A DNA stretch of 64,000 nt from Begonia masoniana. Taxonomy: Eukaryota > Streptophyta > Magnoliopsida > Cucurbitales > Begoniaceae. The notes under the pieces were generated by a model. That model worked only from the letters and a program-made list of their open reading frames with translations, ran no database searches and was not told where the DNA came from. Position numbers and translations under genes: made by a program. Numbering within the stretch: the stretch's first letter is position 1; every line of letters starts with the position of its first letter. The stretch lies in NCBI GenBank assembly GCA_022432975.1, contig CM039512.1, positions 31,781,574 through 31,845,573 on the forward strand, given 5' to 3'. Shown here one piece after another: positions 1-11,782 of this stretch.

Positions 1-2098
1 CCGGTGGATTGTTAGGGATGTAGGTACCGTTTAGGAGTGTCGTCAATCAAAGATGACTGGGGATAAATGAAAAGATTATGGTCGGCGAGTTAGAGGAGCA
101 TTATGGGTTGTTTAGTTGTTGGTGTTATTCGACCTAAAACCCTAGAGCCAACCAAAACCTAAAGTGGGAATAGAGACCTTGACACCTTGATTTGGTAGAG
201 GAAAGCCTAGTCTTTTGAATTGTGGTGATGTTTTGAGGTTAGAGTAACGAAACGATATCAAGTGGAATATTTAGAATTGAGTAGAATCGAGTTGAAGAGC
301 AAAAGAGAAATCAAGAGTTAGTAAAATTTGGAGAATTCCAAGTGAATTCTTAAATTTGTAGGAAATGTGGAAAGGAAGTTATAAATTTAGGTATAGACTT
401 TGAGTGTTCGGTAGGATGTGACTTGACAGGAATTGTGAACGAGAGGCGGTAAGTATTTTAGGAATAAACCTAAGTCAAAACGTTTCAAACCGTTGAGGGG
501 GTAACTAGCTTAGTCTTGTGGCGATAAGTTATAAAAAAATAGAGGATAGGAGATGAAAGTTACGTTCTAGATTTTGGACGGACTTAGGCAGAGATTTAGT
601 AATGAGATGAGTCAATAAGGATTTAATTTTCTCAGTAAAGCTGAAGAGCGTAGAGAATAACGGATAAGAAGGAAAGAAAGGTCTTACGCATAGATTTTAT
701 GAGTAAAACACAATGGAAGGTTAGAATCTAATTTTATACCTTGAGAAGGGATAAAATTGAGGAAATTATAGAGTTCGAAGGAAAGGAACGGAAATTAACT
801 TCGAAAAGTGTTTGAGTGCGTAGAGAGACTATGCAGTTAAAAAGTTGGAGATTTTGGTATTTGGTGACCTAGCTAGTTAAGCACAAGATGTAAGTTGGAA
901 TTCAAAATGCTATTAGACAAGAAAATTTAAATTGTTGCAATGCAAGATAAATGAGTTATTAGCTGGCATTATGAATTTTGGAAGGGACTTAGAAAAGAGG
1001 CAAATGAAGGGATGAGTTAATCGTGAAGAAGAGAGAGACAAGCATGTAAAAATGAGGAGTTAGAGAATATTGATAGAAAGGAGCGAAAGTTCACACGAAA
1101 GTTATACGAGTGGATTGAGGAGTAAGGTTAATTCTAGAAGATTATAGTAATTTCGTTTGAAGTTTGGGGTTGAAGTGAAGTGTGTGAACACCATTCGGAG
1201 TGTGAGTGTAAAAGTGGAACAGAGTTTGTTTGGTAATGATAGGAAAGGTTAGATAAACTGGGGTAGCGAATACGAATATGAGAAGTTAGATAATACGTAA
1301 ATGAATAAGGAAATAGATTCGATAGGGAGAGTTCGGAGTACGTGAACGATGTTAGAGTGGCTAAGGAAGTGTCATGGTGGTTCGAGGTAAATAGGAAGAA
1401 AGCGTTGAATAGCAGAGAGTAGCTACTATTTTGAGGATTAGGGTAAGGTAGTTATTATTAAGTTCTTAGGGTTACAGTACGGTATGGAGGATACTTAGAG
1501 GAAAGACTGAGGGTCTAAATGGTGAGTGCTCAAGTTAAAGTCAACGGACAGAGTTCGGGAAGTGACTTTGGAGATGCAGAGAGATTTAAGAGTATAAATA
1601 ATAGGCGCTTAAGTGAAATTTAATGGGAGTATCATTAAGAGATGAACTTGAAATGAGTAATTTGAGAAAATGTAAGACTTAGAAAGCATAGGAAATTGTC
1701 ATTTCTTGATAGGCAACTAAGACCATAGAGTAATCGAGGTTTAGCATAGCGATCCGAGAAAGTTTAGCCTAGCGAACAGAGAGTTAGGTGAATTGAAGGG
1801 AATTAAAATCTGAGACATTAGAGCAAGAAGGTTATTTATTGAGTTCTTGGAGCTACGGTTATTTAAGGTAGTTATGGTGAGTATTCGTTGAATATTGGAT
1901 TAGAATGAATATTAGGGAGAAAGTTAAAACTTTGAGAAGTGTTTAAGGGCACCCGCTAGATGTGTCGAACCGTAGCATAGTAGAGATTCTTCATGGCAAC
2001 CGACATGGTAAGCGGATAGAGTTAAAATAGAAAAGTGGAAGGATCATTTAAGAAGGTATGCAAATTTTGAGGACAAAATTTTTGTAAGAAGGGTGGAT
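1..2098 (+). mobile_element. Element A interior: non-coding Ty3/gypsy-type internal region (5' part outside window)
   Basis: This stretch ends with the sequence typical of the 3' end of plant Ty3/gypsy pol: a TTTTGAGGACAAAATTTT-like block near 2070-2090, then a purine-rich tract, then an LTR beginning TGTAAC. No open reading frame of useful length is present in any frame, and I recognise no gag, protease, RT or integrase motif. The plus strand is strongly poor in C; in 661-720, for example, I count 6 C among 60 bases. It is either a very degenerate gypsy interior or a non-coding large retrotransposon derivative. Its own 5' LTR is outside the window. Confidence 0.6.
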
Positions 2099-3102
2099 TG
2101 TAACACTCGAGAATTTCATGTAACGCACATATGTCCTAAAATAGACGGTTAGGAGGGATTAGTGTTGAAGGATAAAGGGATTAACAAAAGAAGAGAATGG
2201 GTTTGACAATTCAACATAAAGGGAGTTGAAAAGTCAACAACCAATAAGAAAATTCCAAGTACTTTACATGCATTAAAAGGATGAGATAAATGAATTAAAT
2301 AAATGGAAAAAGGTGGGATTTAATGTTGATTCACGTTGAATGAAAGAAGAAAAGACAAGTGGTGGTAGTTTTATAAATTTAGAAAGTTTGAGTGGGCAAA
2401 TTCATAAAGTAAAAATAATGGTTAGGTTAAAAAGGTGAAATGGTAATGTTTAATCATCTTCTCCCCTCTTTCTTTCTCTCCCACGATCCAGCCAGCCCTC
2501 AAAGCTCTCCCTCCTTCTTTCCATGGTTCTTTCAAGGATTTCAAGGTAATAACACGTGGGTTTTGATTTTTATACTTTGAGGTGAAGTTTATTGAAGGTT
2601 TTAGTGAGTTTTAAGTGTTTTTGGTGAGGGCTTGGAAACCCTAATTGGTGAAGTCCGAAAATTGAGTTCTAAATGTTAGATTTCTTCCTTATGTTGATGA
2701 TTTGGTTGTTGAATGACTAGGTTAGGTAGATTTTAGGGTTAGATTGAAGATTGGTGAAGTGTTCCACAAAAATGGTTGAAGAACACCTATATACCCGATT
2801 CTGTTTGATGGATTTTCGAGTTGGTCAATTACTTTGTTTGGTTACTTTGAGTGAGTCAATGGATAGTAGACGTGTAGAGGTTTCCGAGTTGGGGTGGCAC
2901 GTCAAAATCCGTTGAAAAACGAGTGAGTTATGACCGTTTAAAGTTTGACGGTCAATTTTGGGTGAAAATCGGGTTTATGTATTTAAGTGTGAGATTATTT
3001 GTGTGTTGGTTAGTTTTAGGTTAAAAAGTTAGGGTTAGTTTAAGCTAGTTGAATTGTAGAATTTCTTAGTTTGTTACTAAGTAACTTTTCCTTAATGGTT
3101 AG

Positions 3103-3158
3103 GTAATTGACGTGTACTTTGGTTGGACGAAGTGACAGCACGTTTTTGAAGCAGCCAG
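3103..3158 (+). other. Predicted leader micro-exon 2 of LTR A
   Basis: The 56-bp segment is bounded by GGTTAG/GT on the left and GCCAG/GTAAGT on the right. The same arrangement occurs in six other LTRs of the window. The next acceptor, GTGTAG/GTGACG, is at 3954, preceded by a branch-point-like GCTAAGC at about 3911. Splicing is inferred, not shown. Confidence 0.5.
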
Positions 3159-3380
3159 GTAAGTAGTGGAGTGCGTGTTTGTTGCCTTCGGGCCTAAACC
3201 ATAGAACGGTAGGGATTGTTTGATTGTTGCTATGTTTGCTTTGTGTCATGCATCGTGTGTCACGCATCATGGTTTTTAAACTACGAAATTACGTGTTTTG
3301 CATCCTTGAGCGGTATGAATGAAATGAAAGATAAGAAAAGATTTGCAACGTGGTTGTGAGTATGAATTCCTCGACCTATT

Positions 3381-3660
3381 CATGCTTGAAGTGCACAATA
3401 AGGTTGTGCTTGAAGTGCACTCGTGCTTGAAGTGCACGACGGGGATTCTACGTTCGATTGGGGGATTCTACGTTCGATTGGGGGATTCTAATATACGTAA
3501 TGAGTCGTGAGTATGAATTTCTCGACCTCAACCTGTTCGTGCTTCAAGTGCACAATGGGGTTGGTGATTGAAGTGCACCCGTGCTTGAAGTGCACAATAA
3601 GGTTCGTGCTTGAAGTGCACTCGTGCTTGAAGTGCACTCGTGCTTGAAGTGCGCGATGAG
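3381..3660 (+). repeat. GTGCTTGAAGTGCAC hairpin-motif array
   Basis: About nine copies of GTGCTTGAAGTGCAC or close variants are spread over 280 bp, mixed with repeated GGGGATTCTACGTTCGATT blocks. Each motif carries GTGC and GCAC arms and a palindromic GTGCAC. The array lies inside the predicted second intron of LTR A. Confidence 0.8.
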
Positions 3661-4835
3661 GATTCTACGATCGATTGGAGGAGATTCGGTTGGCCGTCTT
3701 GGACTGTGTTGGGACGTGTGCCTCCGGTCTAGCTCCGTGGGTCAAGGCGTGGCCGTCCTGGACTGTGTGGGGGCGTGTGCCTACTTGATTCACCTGGAAG
3801 TGAAAGATAAAAATGCAATTGAAACGAAAAGAAAACAACAGAGTGTGTAGAGACTGCATGTTAGGGTTGAGTCGAGCATTTAGTGTGTGGTTGTGCATAA
3901 TTCCCTACTTGCTAAGCGTTAAGCTTACCTTTTTGGTGTGTTCTATGGTGTAGGTGACGATTTGTTTACAGGTGAGGTAGACGAGACTACCAAGGATTAG
4001 GCTGCAGTCGGAGCAGTACGGAGTCCGCCGGTGCAGGCTATTGTCGGGGCGTTTTGACCACTGGATGTCTCGGGTAGTGGGAGGTGAATGTTTGACATGG
4101 ATAGTTTAATTTGTAAGTATTTTGGTATGGATAGTTGGTGTGCGGAAACGTTGTTTTGTGGGAATGTGTAGATAGTTTGGTAAGCTTTTTGATAAGGGTT
4201 TTGGAAGGAATATTGGTCAAAAACAACTTAGATAAATTGGACGTGTAGTACGAATATTGGCAAATGTTTTCGTAATGTATTTTGGTGTTTTTGAGTTGGG
4301 ATATTGTGTTTAATGGTTGTCGTATTTAAGGAAGTTGTAAACATATATTTTCGTGTGTTGATTTCAGGTTTTGGTATAAAGAAATTTAGGCGTTATGCCG
4401 CCCGTTTCGGTTTTAAACTATTTAACGTCGGGTTATGTTCGCTATTTTTTTTATGTAATCGTTTGAAGTCGGTTTTCTACAAAATTTACGGGATTTGAAG
4501 ATTTAGGTGTCGGGAGTGTGTGGTTAAAATTTCATGGATTTTGGAGAAGTTTAGCTTAAGGAAAAGTGGAAAAACAAATTTGCATGCAGGTGTTGACATT
4601 TACTGTTCATACTTCAATTTTTAACATTTTGACGCTTATTTCAAACCAGTTTTAACCCGACTTTTTCCGACATATTTTAAACATATTTTGGCATGTTTTC
4701 CAACAAAATTCGAGGGTTCGAAAAACCCGAAAACTGAGCCGAATATTTAACGAAAAATATTTTAAACGTCATTTTAAACACGGGATTTGTTTGCAACGTG
4801 ACGCACCGGTCCCGGGGCGGGTTCGGGGCGTTACA

Positions 4836-5577
4836 TGGATTGCAATCTTGTCCCTTCATCTTGGTCTTCATCAACGGCTCCAATCCTTTCTTTCCTAATA
4901 ATCCACCCTAGGTTTCTCTATTTAAGCATAGCATTGGTGTGTGTAAAAGAACTTTTTGCCAAATCAATAAAATACCTCTTTTCTTTCAAGTTTTTGTGCT
5001 TGTTTTTCCTTGATTCTTTGAATCAAGTGGAGAAGCCCTCCATTATTAGCCTAGCTTCGGGTTGCTAGGTTAATTCTTACCCATTCTCTTGCCTTTTCCA
5101 ACGGGATTAGGAGTTGAGGACGAAAACCTAAGCCCTAAGTGGTCGGTTTTCTTACTGGAAAATCTTGTTTGTTCAAAGATCCTAACGTAGGATAGCTCTT
5201 TGAACCTGCCAAAGGTATTTCCATTTTTATCATTTCCTCTACATTTTCACACACTGTCACTCTTTTATTTTTGGCCATACACATCCACACACTCCACTTT
5301 TATTTTCTTGCAATTTTATTCTTCATCTCTATCTACTAATTCTTCACCATATCACACACTCTTTCTCTTCATCTTCTTCTTTATTTTCTCCATATTTCAT
5401 GTCTTCATAATGCATATCATATTCGGCCACTCTCACACACCTTCACCTACCATTCATTTGCATTTTATTCTCCATTTTGTTCACTTTATTTTTTGGTTTG
5501 CACTTCACTTATCACCCAAGCACTTCTTGAATATTTGTGGGTTATACACAGAACCTTTTCTAAGGGATCCCATGTCA
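4836..5577 (+). mobile_element. 5' LTR of element B, right part (left part displaced by element A)
   Basis: Nearly identical to 10045-10783, the matching part of B's 3' LTR. It contains a TATA-like TATTTAA at 4919-4925 and an AATAAA at 4966-4971. It ends in CA two bases before a primer-binding site. The left part of this LTR lies upstream of element A, outside the window. The T-rich open frame at 5200-5667 is not considered coding. Confidence 0.85.
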
Positions 5578-5579
5578 AG

Positions 5580-5592
5580 TGGTATCAAAGCC
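5580..5592 (+). other. Primer-binding site of element B (initiator Met-tRNA type)
   Basis: TGGTATCAAAGCC lies two bases after the 5' LTR end and resembles the common plant PBS complementary to the 3' end of initiator methionine tRNA. This fixes the element's orientation as plus. Confidence 0.85.
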
Positions 5593-7126
5593 AAAAGGCT
5601 TCCCACGATGCGTTTTAGTTGCCATGACAATAGTCAAAAATCACCACAAAATCGAGATAGCGGCTAGTTTATTTTCTAGCATTATTTTCATTCCTATGTT
5701 TGTGCTAACTTTGTGCTAACCTTATCATATATTTGCTGCCATTATTATAGTCATTTAAATGCTTAATATATTGTGGAAAAATGTAGTATGCATTGAGACA
5801 AAATCGGCCAAGGTGAGCATCAAATTTTCTTCTCGGTTTTTCTCCTCTTTTATTCTCGATTTTCTTCATCTTGTTACCTCGGTTTTGCATGATTTGCACT
5901 TCGATTTCCTTTAGCATATTTTTGTTGTTTGAACCATGATATTTCATCTAAGATCTATGCTATTAACTTGCCTAGAAAAAAATCGGATTAATGGAAGCTT
6001 CAAATCAACCTAGATCTAACATTTTCACAATAGGTTATGCTTGTGTTTTCTCCTCGGTTCCTTTAGTTATTGTGTTATATTTTTGTGCCAAGATTTGCAT
6101 TAACATTGTGCCAATAGCATGCTCAAAAATTTGATTATGATGTTGCTTGAAATTGGCCTAAACTAATCCTATAAAATCAGTTTATTCATTTTATTGTCTT
6201 CTCGGTTTTCTTGTGATTGTAGCTCGGTTATTTGCACCTACTTTGCTTCGGTTTTCTATGCTACTTTGCTATGTTTGAGCCATGTTATTTAATCAAAAAT
6301 ATATGCTATTATTTTGTCTCAAAATCAGATTAAAGGATGCATGAAATCGGATCAACTCTAGAAATATAAATCGGTTTATGCTTATTGTTACTTCCCTCGG
6401 TTTTTCTAGCATTATTGCCTCGGAAATTTTCATAATATTTTGCTGCTCATTTGCACTTAGATTTGACTTGTGAATCTTCTATTATGTGTTAGTAAATGAA
6501 TGCCAAATTGAAAATTTTAAAATTGTAGCAACTTTGAACTAGAAATCGGCTATATGAAAAATTATGTTACATGAAAATTCTGCTATATAACTTGAAAATT
6601 TCAGCATGTTAACCTTGATATAAACTTGTGTTTTAAATTTATTACTTGCTGTTTTTGAAGTTAATTAGTTGATATTTATATTATTTTGAATGATTCTAGT
6701 CTAAAGTTGATTAATTTTTTGAATATTGGTTGAACTTGTGGTAATTGTGCACTTTTGAAAATTCCATTTCAAAAATTAGTTTACCAAGTGTTTTTGAATT
6801 TTAAGTTGTTATTATCTTCAAATTTTAAATAACAATTGTGAGCATGATCCTTATTCTATTATTGTCTTAGTTAGGAGACATTCCTTAGTAATTAAAATTC
6901 TCCTAAGACATTAATCAATATAATTACCTCCCTAACTTTTGGATGAAACAATTTAGTCAAGAATTAAAATTCGAATTAAAAAAAATAAAATAAAATAAAA
7001 CACTTAGACATGACTAATAGGATCGGTTTTGCACTTGACACTCCATACAAAGAGCCAAATCGTGCGAGGGGCACTCCCCCTCCCGAACCTACACGTCACG
7101 AGGGTGAAACTAGCGCACGATGAGGC
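5593..7126 (+). other. Untranslated leader of element B with diverged internal duplication
   Basis: A 1.5 kb AT-rich stretch between PBS and gag with no coding signal. CTCGGTT-type motifs recur many times. Blocks around 5800-6005 and 6180-6350 are diverged copies of each other, about 350 bp apart; compare TGCTATTAACTTG near 5960 with TGCTATTATTTTG near 6308. No function recognised. Confidence 0.55.
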
Positions 7127-8263
7127 ATGCATGGACAAATCGATGCCTTAACGAGCGTAGTTAACCACCTTGCCTAACAAGTCCAATCATTATTGAACAA
7201 TCCTCCCCGAAAAGAATCCCATGAACAATTCCCTTCACAAGAAACTTCCTCTAGGATCATTCCTGAACGCCCTAGACGTCGTAATCCTACCCCTCAACCA
7301 CCCATAGAGAAAGAATGGGCTGAACCCCAAAGAAGGAGATCTCGTTATTCGGAGGATGAGGATTGGACCAGAGACGATGAAGAGTACCTGCCAAATCGTC
7401 GTAGGGACAACAACGACCTCCGTAATATTAAGATTACAATTCCCCCTTTCGATGGAACGTGTGACGGGCACACTTATTTAGATTGGGTTGATAAGTTCGA
7501 GAGAGTTTTTGAATGTCATGACTACTCCGAGCGAGTAAAAATCCAACTAGCCTCCCTTGAACTTGCGGGCCACGCAGCCTTGTGGTGGTCTAATCTCAAA
7601 GCCCAACGACTGAGAACATTAGGATGCCCCGTTACTACTTAGACTTCCATGAAGAAATTAATGCATCATAGGTTCGTCCCCCGTCACTACAAACATGAAC
7701 TCTTTCATCAACTCCATAATCTAAAACAAAATAGCCTTTCGGTAGATGAATACCTTACCGAATTTAAAACCCTTAATATGCTATGCACAATTGATGAACC
7801 AGTGGAACAACTCATCGCTAGATTTATAAGAGGCTTAAATCGAGACATTGGAGATGCCATCGAAATACAACAATTGAAGACCATGGATATGGTCATACAA
7901 TTGGCCCTCACGGTGGAGAGGCAACTTAAGAGAAAGCGCAAGACCGACTTGCCTAACAAATTTTCATCCCGAAATTTCAATTCCGACAAATCTGTCCCAA
8001 GTCAAGAAGACAAAAGGCCCTTTAATCGAAATTGGCCCTCGAAAACACCTAACACCCCTCACCATCCCCAACCAAACAAAAGCCAAGAATTCCAACCTAA
8101 AGGACCAAGAGCACATGATGTCCAATGCTTCAAATGTTTGGGAAAACGGCACTATGCAAATGAATGCACCAACCACCGTGTCAATGTCATTAAAGAATCT
8201 AGGGTTAATGGGAGAGTGAAGAGGACGAAGGCCAATACAATAAAGTCGATAAGAATGAAGTAG
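7127..8263 (+). pseudogene. Element B gag (capsid/nucleocapsid) with in-frame stops
   Basis: Encodes a Ty3/gypsy Gag that would form the particle and package element RNA. From the ATG at 7127 the frame reads through a TAA at about 7175 and a TAG at 7640-7642 in the same frame, so this copy is broken. The retrotransposon Gag core lies at about 7440-7900 (DWVDKFERVFECHDYSERVK, then a WW pair and RRF/HRF-VP motifs). A single zinc knuckle CFKCLGKRHYANEC (C-X2-C-X4-H-X4-C) follows at about 8130-8172; the usual glycine before His is replaced by Arg. An RRR-rich segment precedes the core, as in element C. The protease ORF follows in a second segment. Confidence 0.85.
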
Positions 8264-8991
8264 TAGGAGAAAGTGAAGACGAAGCCGATGAATGCAAGCC
8301 TCAAGATGGACCCCTATTATTGGTTATAAGGCGAGCATTAATATTTAAAAATGCGGATAAGGACTGTCAATGAGAAAACCTTTTCCATAGTCATTGTGCG
8401 GTCAAAGATAAGGTTTGCTCGATGATAATTGACGGAGGAAGTTGCATAAATGCGGCTTCCCAAGACATGGTCGAAAAATTAGAATTAGTAGCCACTAATC
8501 ATCCTACACCCTACAAATTGAATTGGTTGGATGATAAAAATGAATATGTGATAACCACACAAGTAGCCGTTGAATTTACCATTGGAAAATATAAGGACTC
8601 GGTTATTTGGGACGTTGTTCCAATGAGTGCCAGCCATATCCTATTAGGACGACCATGGCATTATGATCGCCGAGTTCATTACGACAGATTCCTCAACCGA
8701 TACACTTTCAACTTTGGAGGAAGAAAATTAAAATTACTACCAATGACCCCCGAGCAAGTGGCTCAAGATGAGGCCACTCGTAAAGAAGGACAAATTAAGG
8801 AAAATCTTTTAATATCTAAGCTCGGATCGGTATTTTCAAGGGAACAAGAACCCCCTCATATCAATTGTCATGACAATCCCTTGTACGATGAAGAAATGTC
8901 GTATCCCATCCAGTGGTATTCCAATCCTTTATATAATAAAGAGATGCAATTGGATGACATCCCTTGTGTTTTCAAGAAAAAGAAGATTTAA
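8264..8991 (+). pseudogene. Element B retropepsin-like protease region
   Basis: The aspartic protease would mature the Gag polyprotein. The motif SMIIDGGSCINAAS (about 8419-8460) is the D-G-S-type active-site region seen in this plant gypsy family. HILLGRPWHYDR (about 8635-8670) is the second conserved block. The frame is continuous with the upstream linker except for a TGA around 8371. Downstream a short motif is duplicated in tandem (NPLYDEEM, then NPLYNKEM; about 8877-8946). RT does not follow, which is abnormal for the family; a different ORF takes its place. Confidence 0.8.
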
Positions 8992-9728
8992 GTGAAGAAA
9001 GTATTTTTGGTATCAGAAATATGATTATTACTCCTTTACTTTCCGTCCCAAGTTTTAAGGAAATTCCCACACCATTCCAAACCATTAGGAAGAAGTTAGT
9101 TTATGGTCTTAAGCCTAACTATTACCTTCCTACTTCCATTCTTAGAGCTACACACACAAGTAGGAATTTTAATTCCTTTGTAGACAACAAGCGCTCTTTC
9201 CTACAATTTGGTGGATCACCAAAACCGCATTTCCCACCGCATTTCCCACCACTTTGGTCGGAGGATTATATCATTTCCACGTCGCTTCTTGTCGGATTCG
9301 ACTACTTTGGAAACCTTCACCCCATCATTGAGCAATCGCCCTCCAAAGTAGTTATCGAGTTCTGTTTTTCCACCCTTGCCAAAGAAAACTTTAGTAAGAC
9401 CACCCAGAATTTCGTAACAACCTTCACCTCAAATTTTGGTGCTCAAGTGTCGATTCCTTTCACCGTTATTGGGACTCATGAAGAGGTGGCTAAAACAATG
9501 GATTTGAGGTCAAATCCTCAGCCACCCGAAGGGGATGACGTGCCAACAAGGCCCATAACCCGATCACAACCCGAGGCCCATGAATTAATTAGCAAATTAA
9601 CTAATGGAAATTATTTTCTTTTATTGCAGGTAGTTGATGATCGTGGTGGAAATTCACCTTGGAGCACTTGGAGGAAGCTACGACTCGGCCCATGGGAATT
9701 TGTCTTCATGGCCCGTTTAAATTTGTAA
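8964..9728 (+). CDS. Element B ORF of unknown function fused to a pol C-terminal relic
   Basis: A 254-codon open frame overlaps the end of the protease ORF in another frame. Roughly its first 170 residues match nothing I recognise. They have no RT (YxDD), RNase H or integrase signature. The later part contains MDLRSNPQPPEGDD and RPITRS, which closely parallel the extreme C-terminus of element C's integrase polyprotein (DLRSNPQLL and RPMTRS near 17368-17430). RT, RNase H and integrase have therefore been removed or replaced between protease and this tail. Whether the unknown segment is an acquired sequence, a rearranged pol fragment or simply open non-coding DNA cannot be told here. The start codon is uncertain. 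Confidence 0.45.
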   Translation: MCFQEKEDLSEESIFGIRNMIITPLLSVPSFKEIPTPFQTIRKKLVYGLKPNYYLPTSILRATHTSRNFNSFVDNKRSFLQFGGSPKPHFPPHFPPLWSEDYIISTSLLVGFDYFGNLHPIIEQSPSKVVIEFCFSTLAKENFSKTTQNFVTTFTSNFGAQVSIPFTVIGTHEEVAKTMDLRSNPQPPEGDDVPTRPITRSQPEAHELISKLTNGNYFLLLQVVDDRGGNSPWSTWRKLRLGPWEFVFMARLNL

Positions 9729-10783
9729 TTTTTATATTTGAACTCATTTGGCATACTCTAGCCTTTATTGTATGGATTATATATTTGCATTTCATGCACT
9801 AGATTGTGTGGTTAGGGTTAGATGAATGTGGTGGATTATGGGTTGAAGATTTATTAACCAAGAGGAAAAAGCAACTTCAACAAATTGAGCCCAAGGTAAG
9901 CCTTAGCCCGAAGAAGAGCCCACATTTTAAGGTATGAATTTTGCAGGTACAATTGGTAGTGGCCACAATGATGGATGAAATGGCAATTTAGCACCATTGA
10001 TCAAGCAAAACAAGGGAAGCACCTCAACCCTTGGATGAAGTACATGGATTGCAATCTTGTCCCTTCATCTTGGTCTTCATCAACGGCTCCAATCCTTTCT
10101 TTCCTAACATCCACCCTAGGTTTCTCTATTTAAGCATAGCATTGGTGTGAGTAAAAGAACTTTTTGTCAAATCAATAAAATACCTCTTTTCTTTCAAGTT
10201 TTTGTGCTTGTTTTTCCTTGATTCTTTGAATCAAGTGGAGAAGCCCTCCATTATTAGCCTAGCTTCGGGTTGCTAGGTTAATTCTTACCCATTCTCTTGC
10301 CTTTTCCAACGGGATTAGGAGTTGAGGACGAAAACCTAAGCCCTAAGTGGTCGGTTTTCTTACTGGAAAATCGTTTGTTCAATGAGCCTAATGTAGGATA
10401 GCTCTTTGAACCCGCCAAAGGTATTTCCATTTTTATCATTTCTGCTACATTTTCACACACTATCACTCTTTTATTTTCGGCCATACACATCCACACACTC
10501 CACTTTTATTTTCTTGCAATTTTATTCTTCATCTTCATCTATTAATTCTTCACCATATCACACACTATTTCTCTTCATCTTCTTCTTTATTTTTCTCCTT
10601 ATTCCATGCCTTCATAATGCATATCATATTCGGGCACTCTCACACACCTTCACCTACCATTCATTTGCATTTTATTCTCCATTTTGTTCACTTTATTTTT
10701 GGTTTGCACTTCACTTATCACCCGAGCACTTCTTGAATATTTGTGGGTTATACACGGACCCTTTTCTAAGGAATCCCGTGTCA
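9701..10783 (+). mobile_element. 3' LTR of element B (about 1.08 kb)
   Basis: Starts TGTCTTC after GGGAATT, exactly as the LTR of element C does at 17615, and ends GTGTCA. Positions 10045-10783 repeat the 5' LTR remnant 4836-5577 with few differences. TATA-like TATTTAA is at 10127-10133 and AATAAA at 10174-10179. Sequence to the right is the gag of element C, so B is inserted in C. Confidence 0.85.
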
Positions 10784-11782
10784 TCAAAAATGCCCTAGAA
10801 GGAGGAGGGATAACGTACCTAAAAGACGGAGAGATGAAGGTGAGAGAGCATCACAAGAATCCCCTAGAAGACGGGAGGTACGAAGCATCTCCCCAAAGGA
10901 GAAGAAATGTGGAGTCACCTAGAAGAAGATGGGATGAAGAATCTCCCCGAAGGAGAAGAGGTGATCAACCTTGGAGAAGGTATTACATCTGTGACATCAT
11001 TGGATGACGTTCATTGGGTTGAGGAGGATGATGATGATTATACCTCTACACGTCATAGAGATAATGATGAGCTCAGGTACAACAAGTTATCGATAACCTC
11101 ATTCAATAGAGCTAGTGATGGGAACACATTTCTTGATTGGGCAGACAAGGTCAAGAAAGTATTCGATTTCTACAATTACTCCGAAAGATCTAAAGTAAAA
11201 CTCGTAACGGCAGAGTTAACCGGTTATGCTGCACTTTTGTTGGCTAACCTAAAGGCACAAAGGATACAAACCAGAGATGAACCAATCACTACATGGCGAA
11301 ATATAAAGGCTCACATGACGAGGAGATTTGTCCCTAGTCATTACAAACAAGAAATCTTCCTACAAATGCAGAACCTCCGACAAAACAATCAATCTGTGGA
11401 CGAGTATGCAACTGAATTTGAGACACTCAGGATGCGAGAAGGTTTGGAAGAACTGGAAGAGCACATGATAGCTAGGTTTATAAGTGGACTAAGCCGAGAA
11501 ATTGGTGACGTAGTGTAGTTGCAACCACTTGACTCATTGGAGACGGTGGTACAATTCGCCACCAAGTTGGAGAGACAACTAAAGAGGAAAAAGAAGGCCA
11601 TATACCCTAACAAGTTTTTCCTTAGAGACGTTGAAAGTAACAAGACTACCACGGTGACTGGAGGCAAGAAACCATTTACTCGGAACTGGCCTCCAAAAGA
11701 CTCCAAAAGTAAACCCGTCGTAGGAGGTGCCAACAAACTGAATCCACGTGACATAAAGTGTTTCAAGTGTTTCAAGTGGTAA
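10784..11782 (+). pseudogene. Element C gag, broken
   Basis: The N-terminal part (about 10786-11004) encodes arginine-rich repeats of the type ESPRRRWDEESPRRRRG. The frame then shifts, and the Gag core continues in the frame of 10907 (FLDWADKVKKVFDFYNYSER, RRFVPSHYKQE, SVDEYATEFE). A TAG at 11516-11518 interrupts the core, with the same frame continuing to 11782. The zinc knuckle is destroyed: CFKC is followed by a stop before the His and the last Cys. Homologous throughout to gag of element B. Confidence 0.8.

Larger units (their letters stand above)
2099..4835 (+). mobile_element. LTR of element A (2.7 kb, TGTAAC...GTTACA)
   Basis: The LTR is bounded by the perfect 6-bp inverted termini TGTAAC and GTTACA. 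It follows a polypurine-like tract and ends abruptly at 4835, where sequence identical to the inside of element B's LTR resumes (4836 corresponds to 10045). Element A therefore inserted into B's 5' LTR. The expected 5-bp duplication on this side is TGGAT; the partner is outside the window. Inside are leader splice signals (donor 2546, acceptor 3103, donor 3159, acceptor 3954) and an array of GTGCTTGAAGTGCAC units. Confidence 0.8.

Noticed and set aside
5200..5667. 155-codon frame with a counterpart at 10406-10798
   Set aside because: It is preserved in both copies only because both are LTRs of element B; composition is that of T/C-rich LTR DNA and the second copy is shorter.
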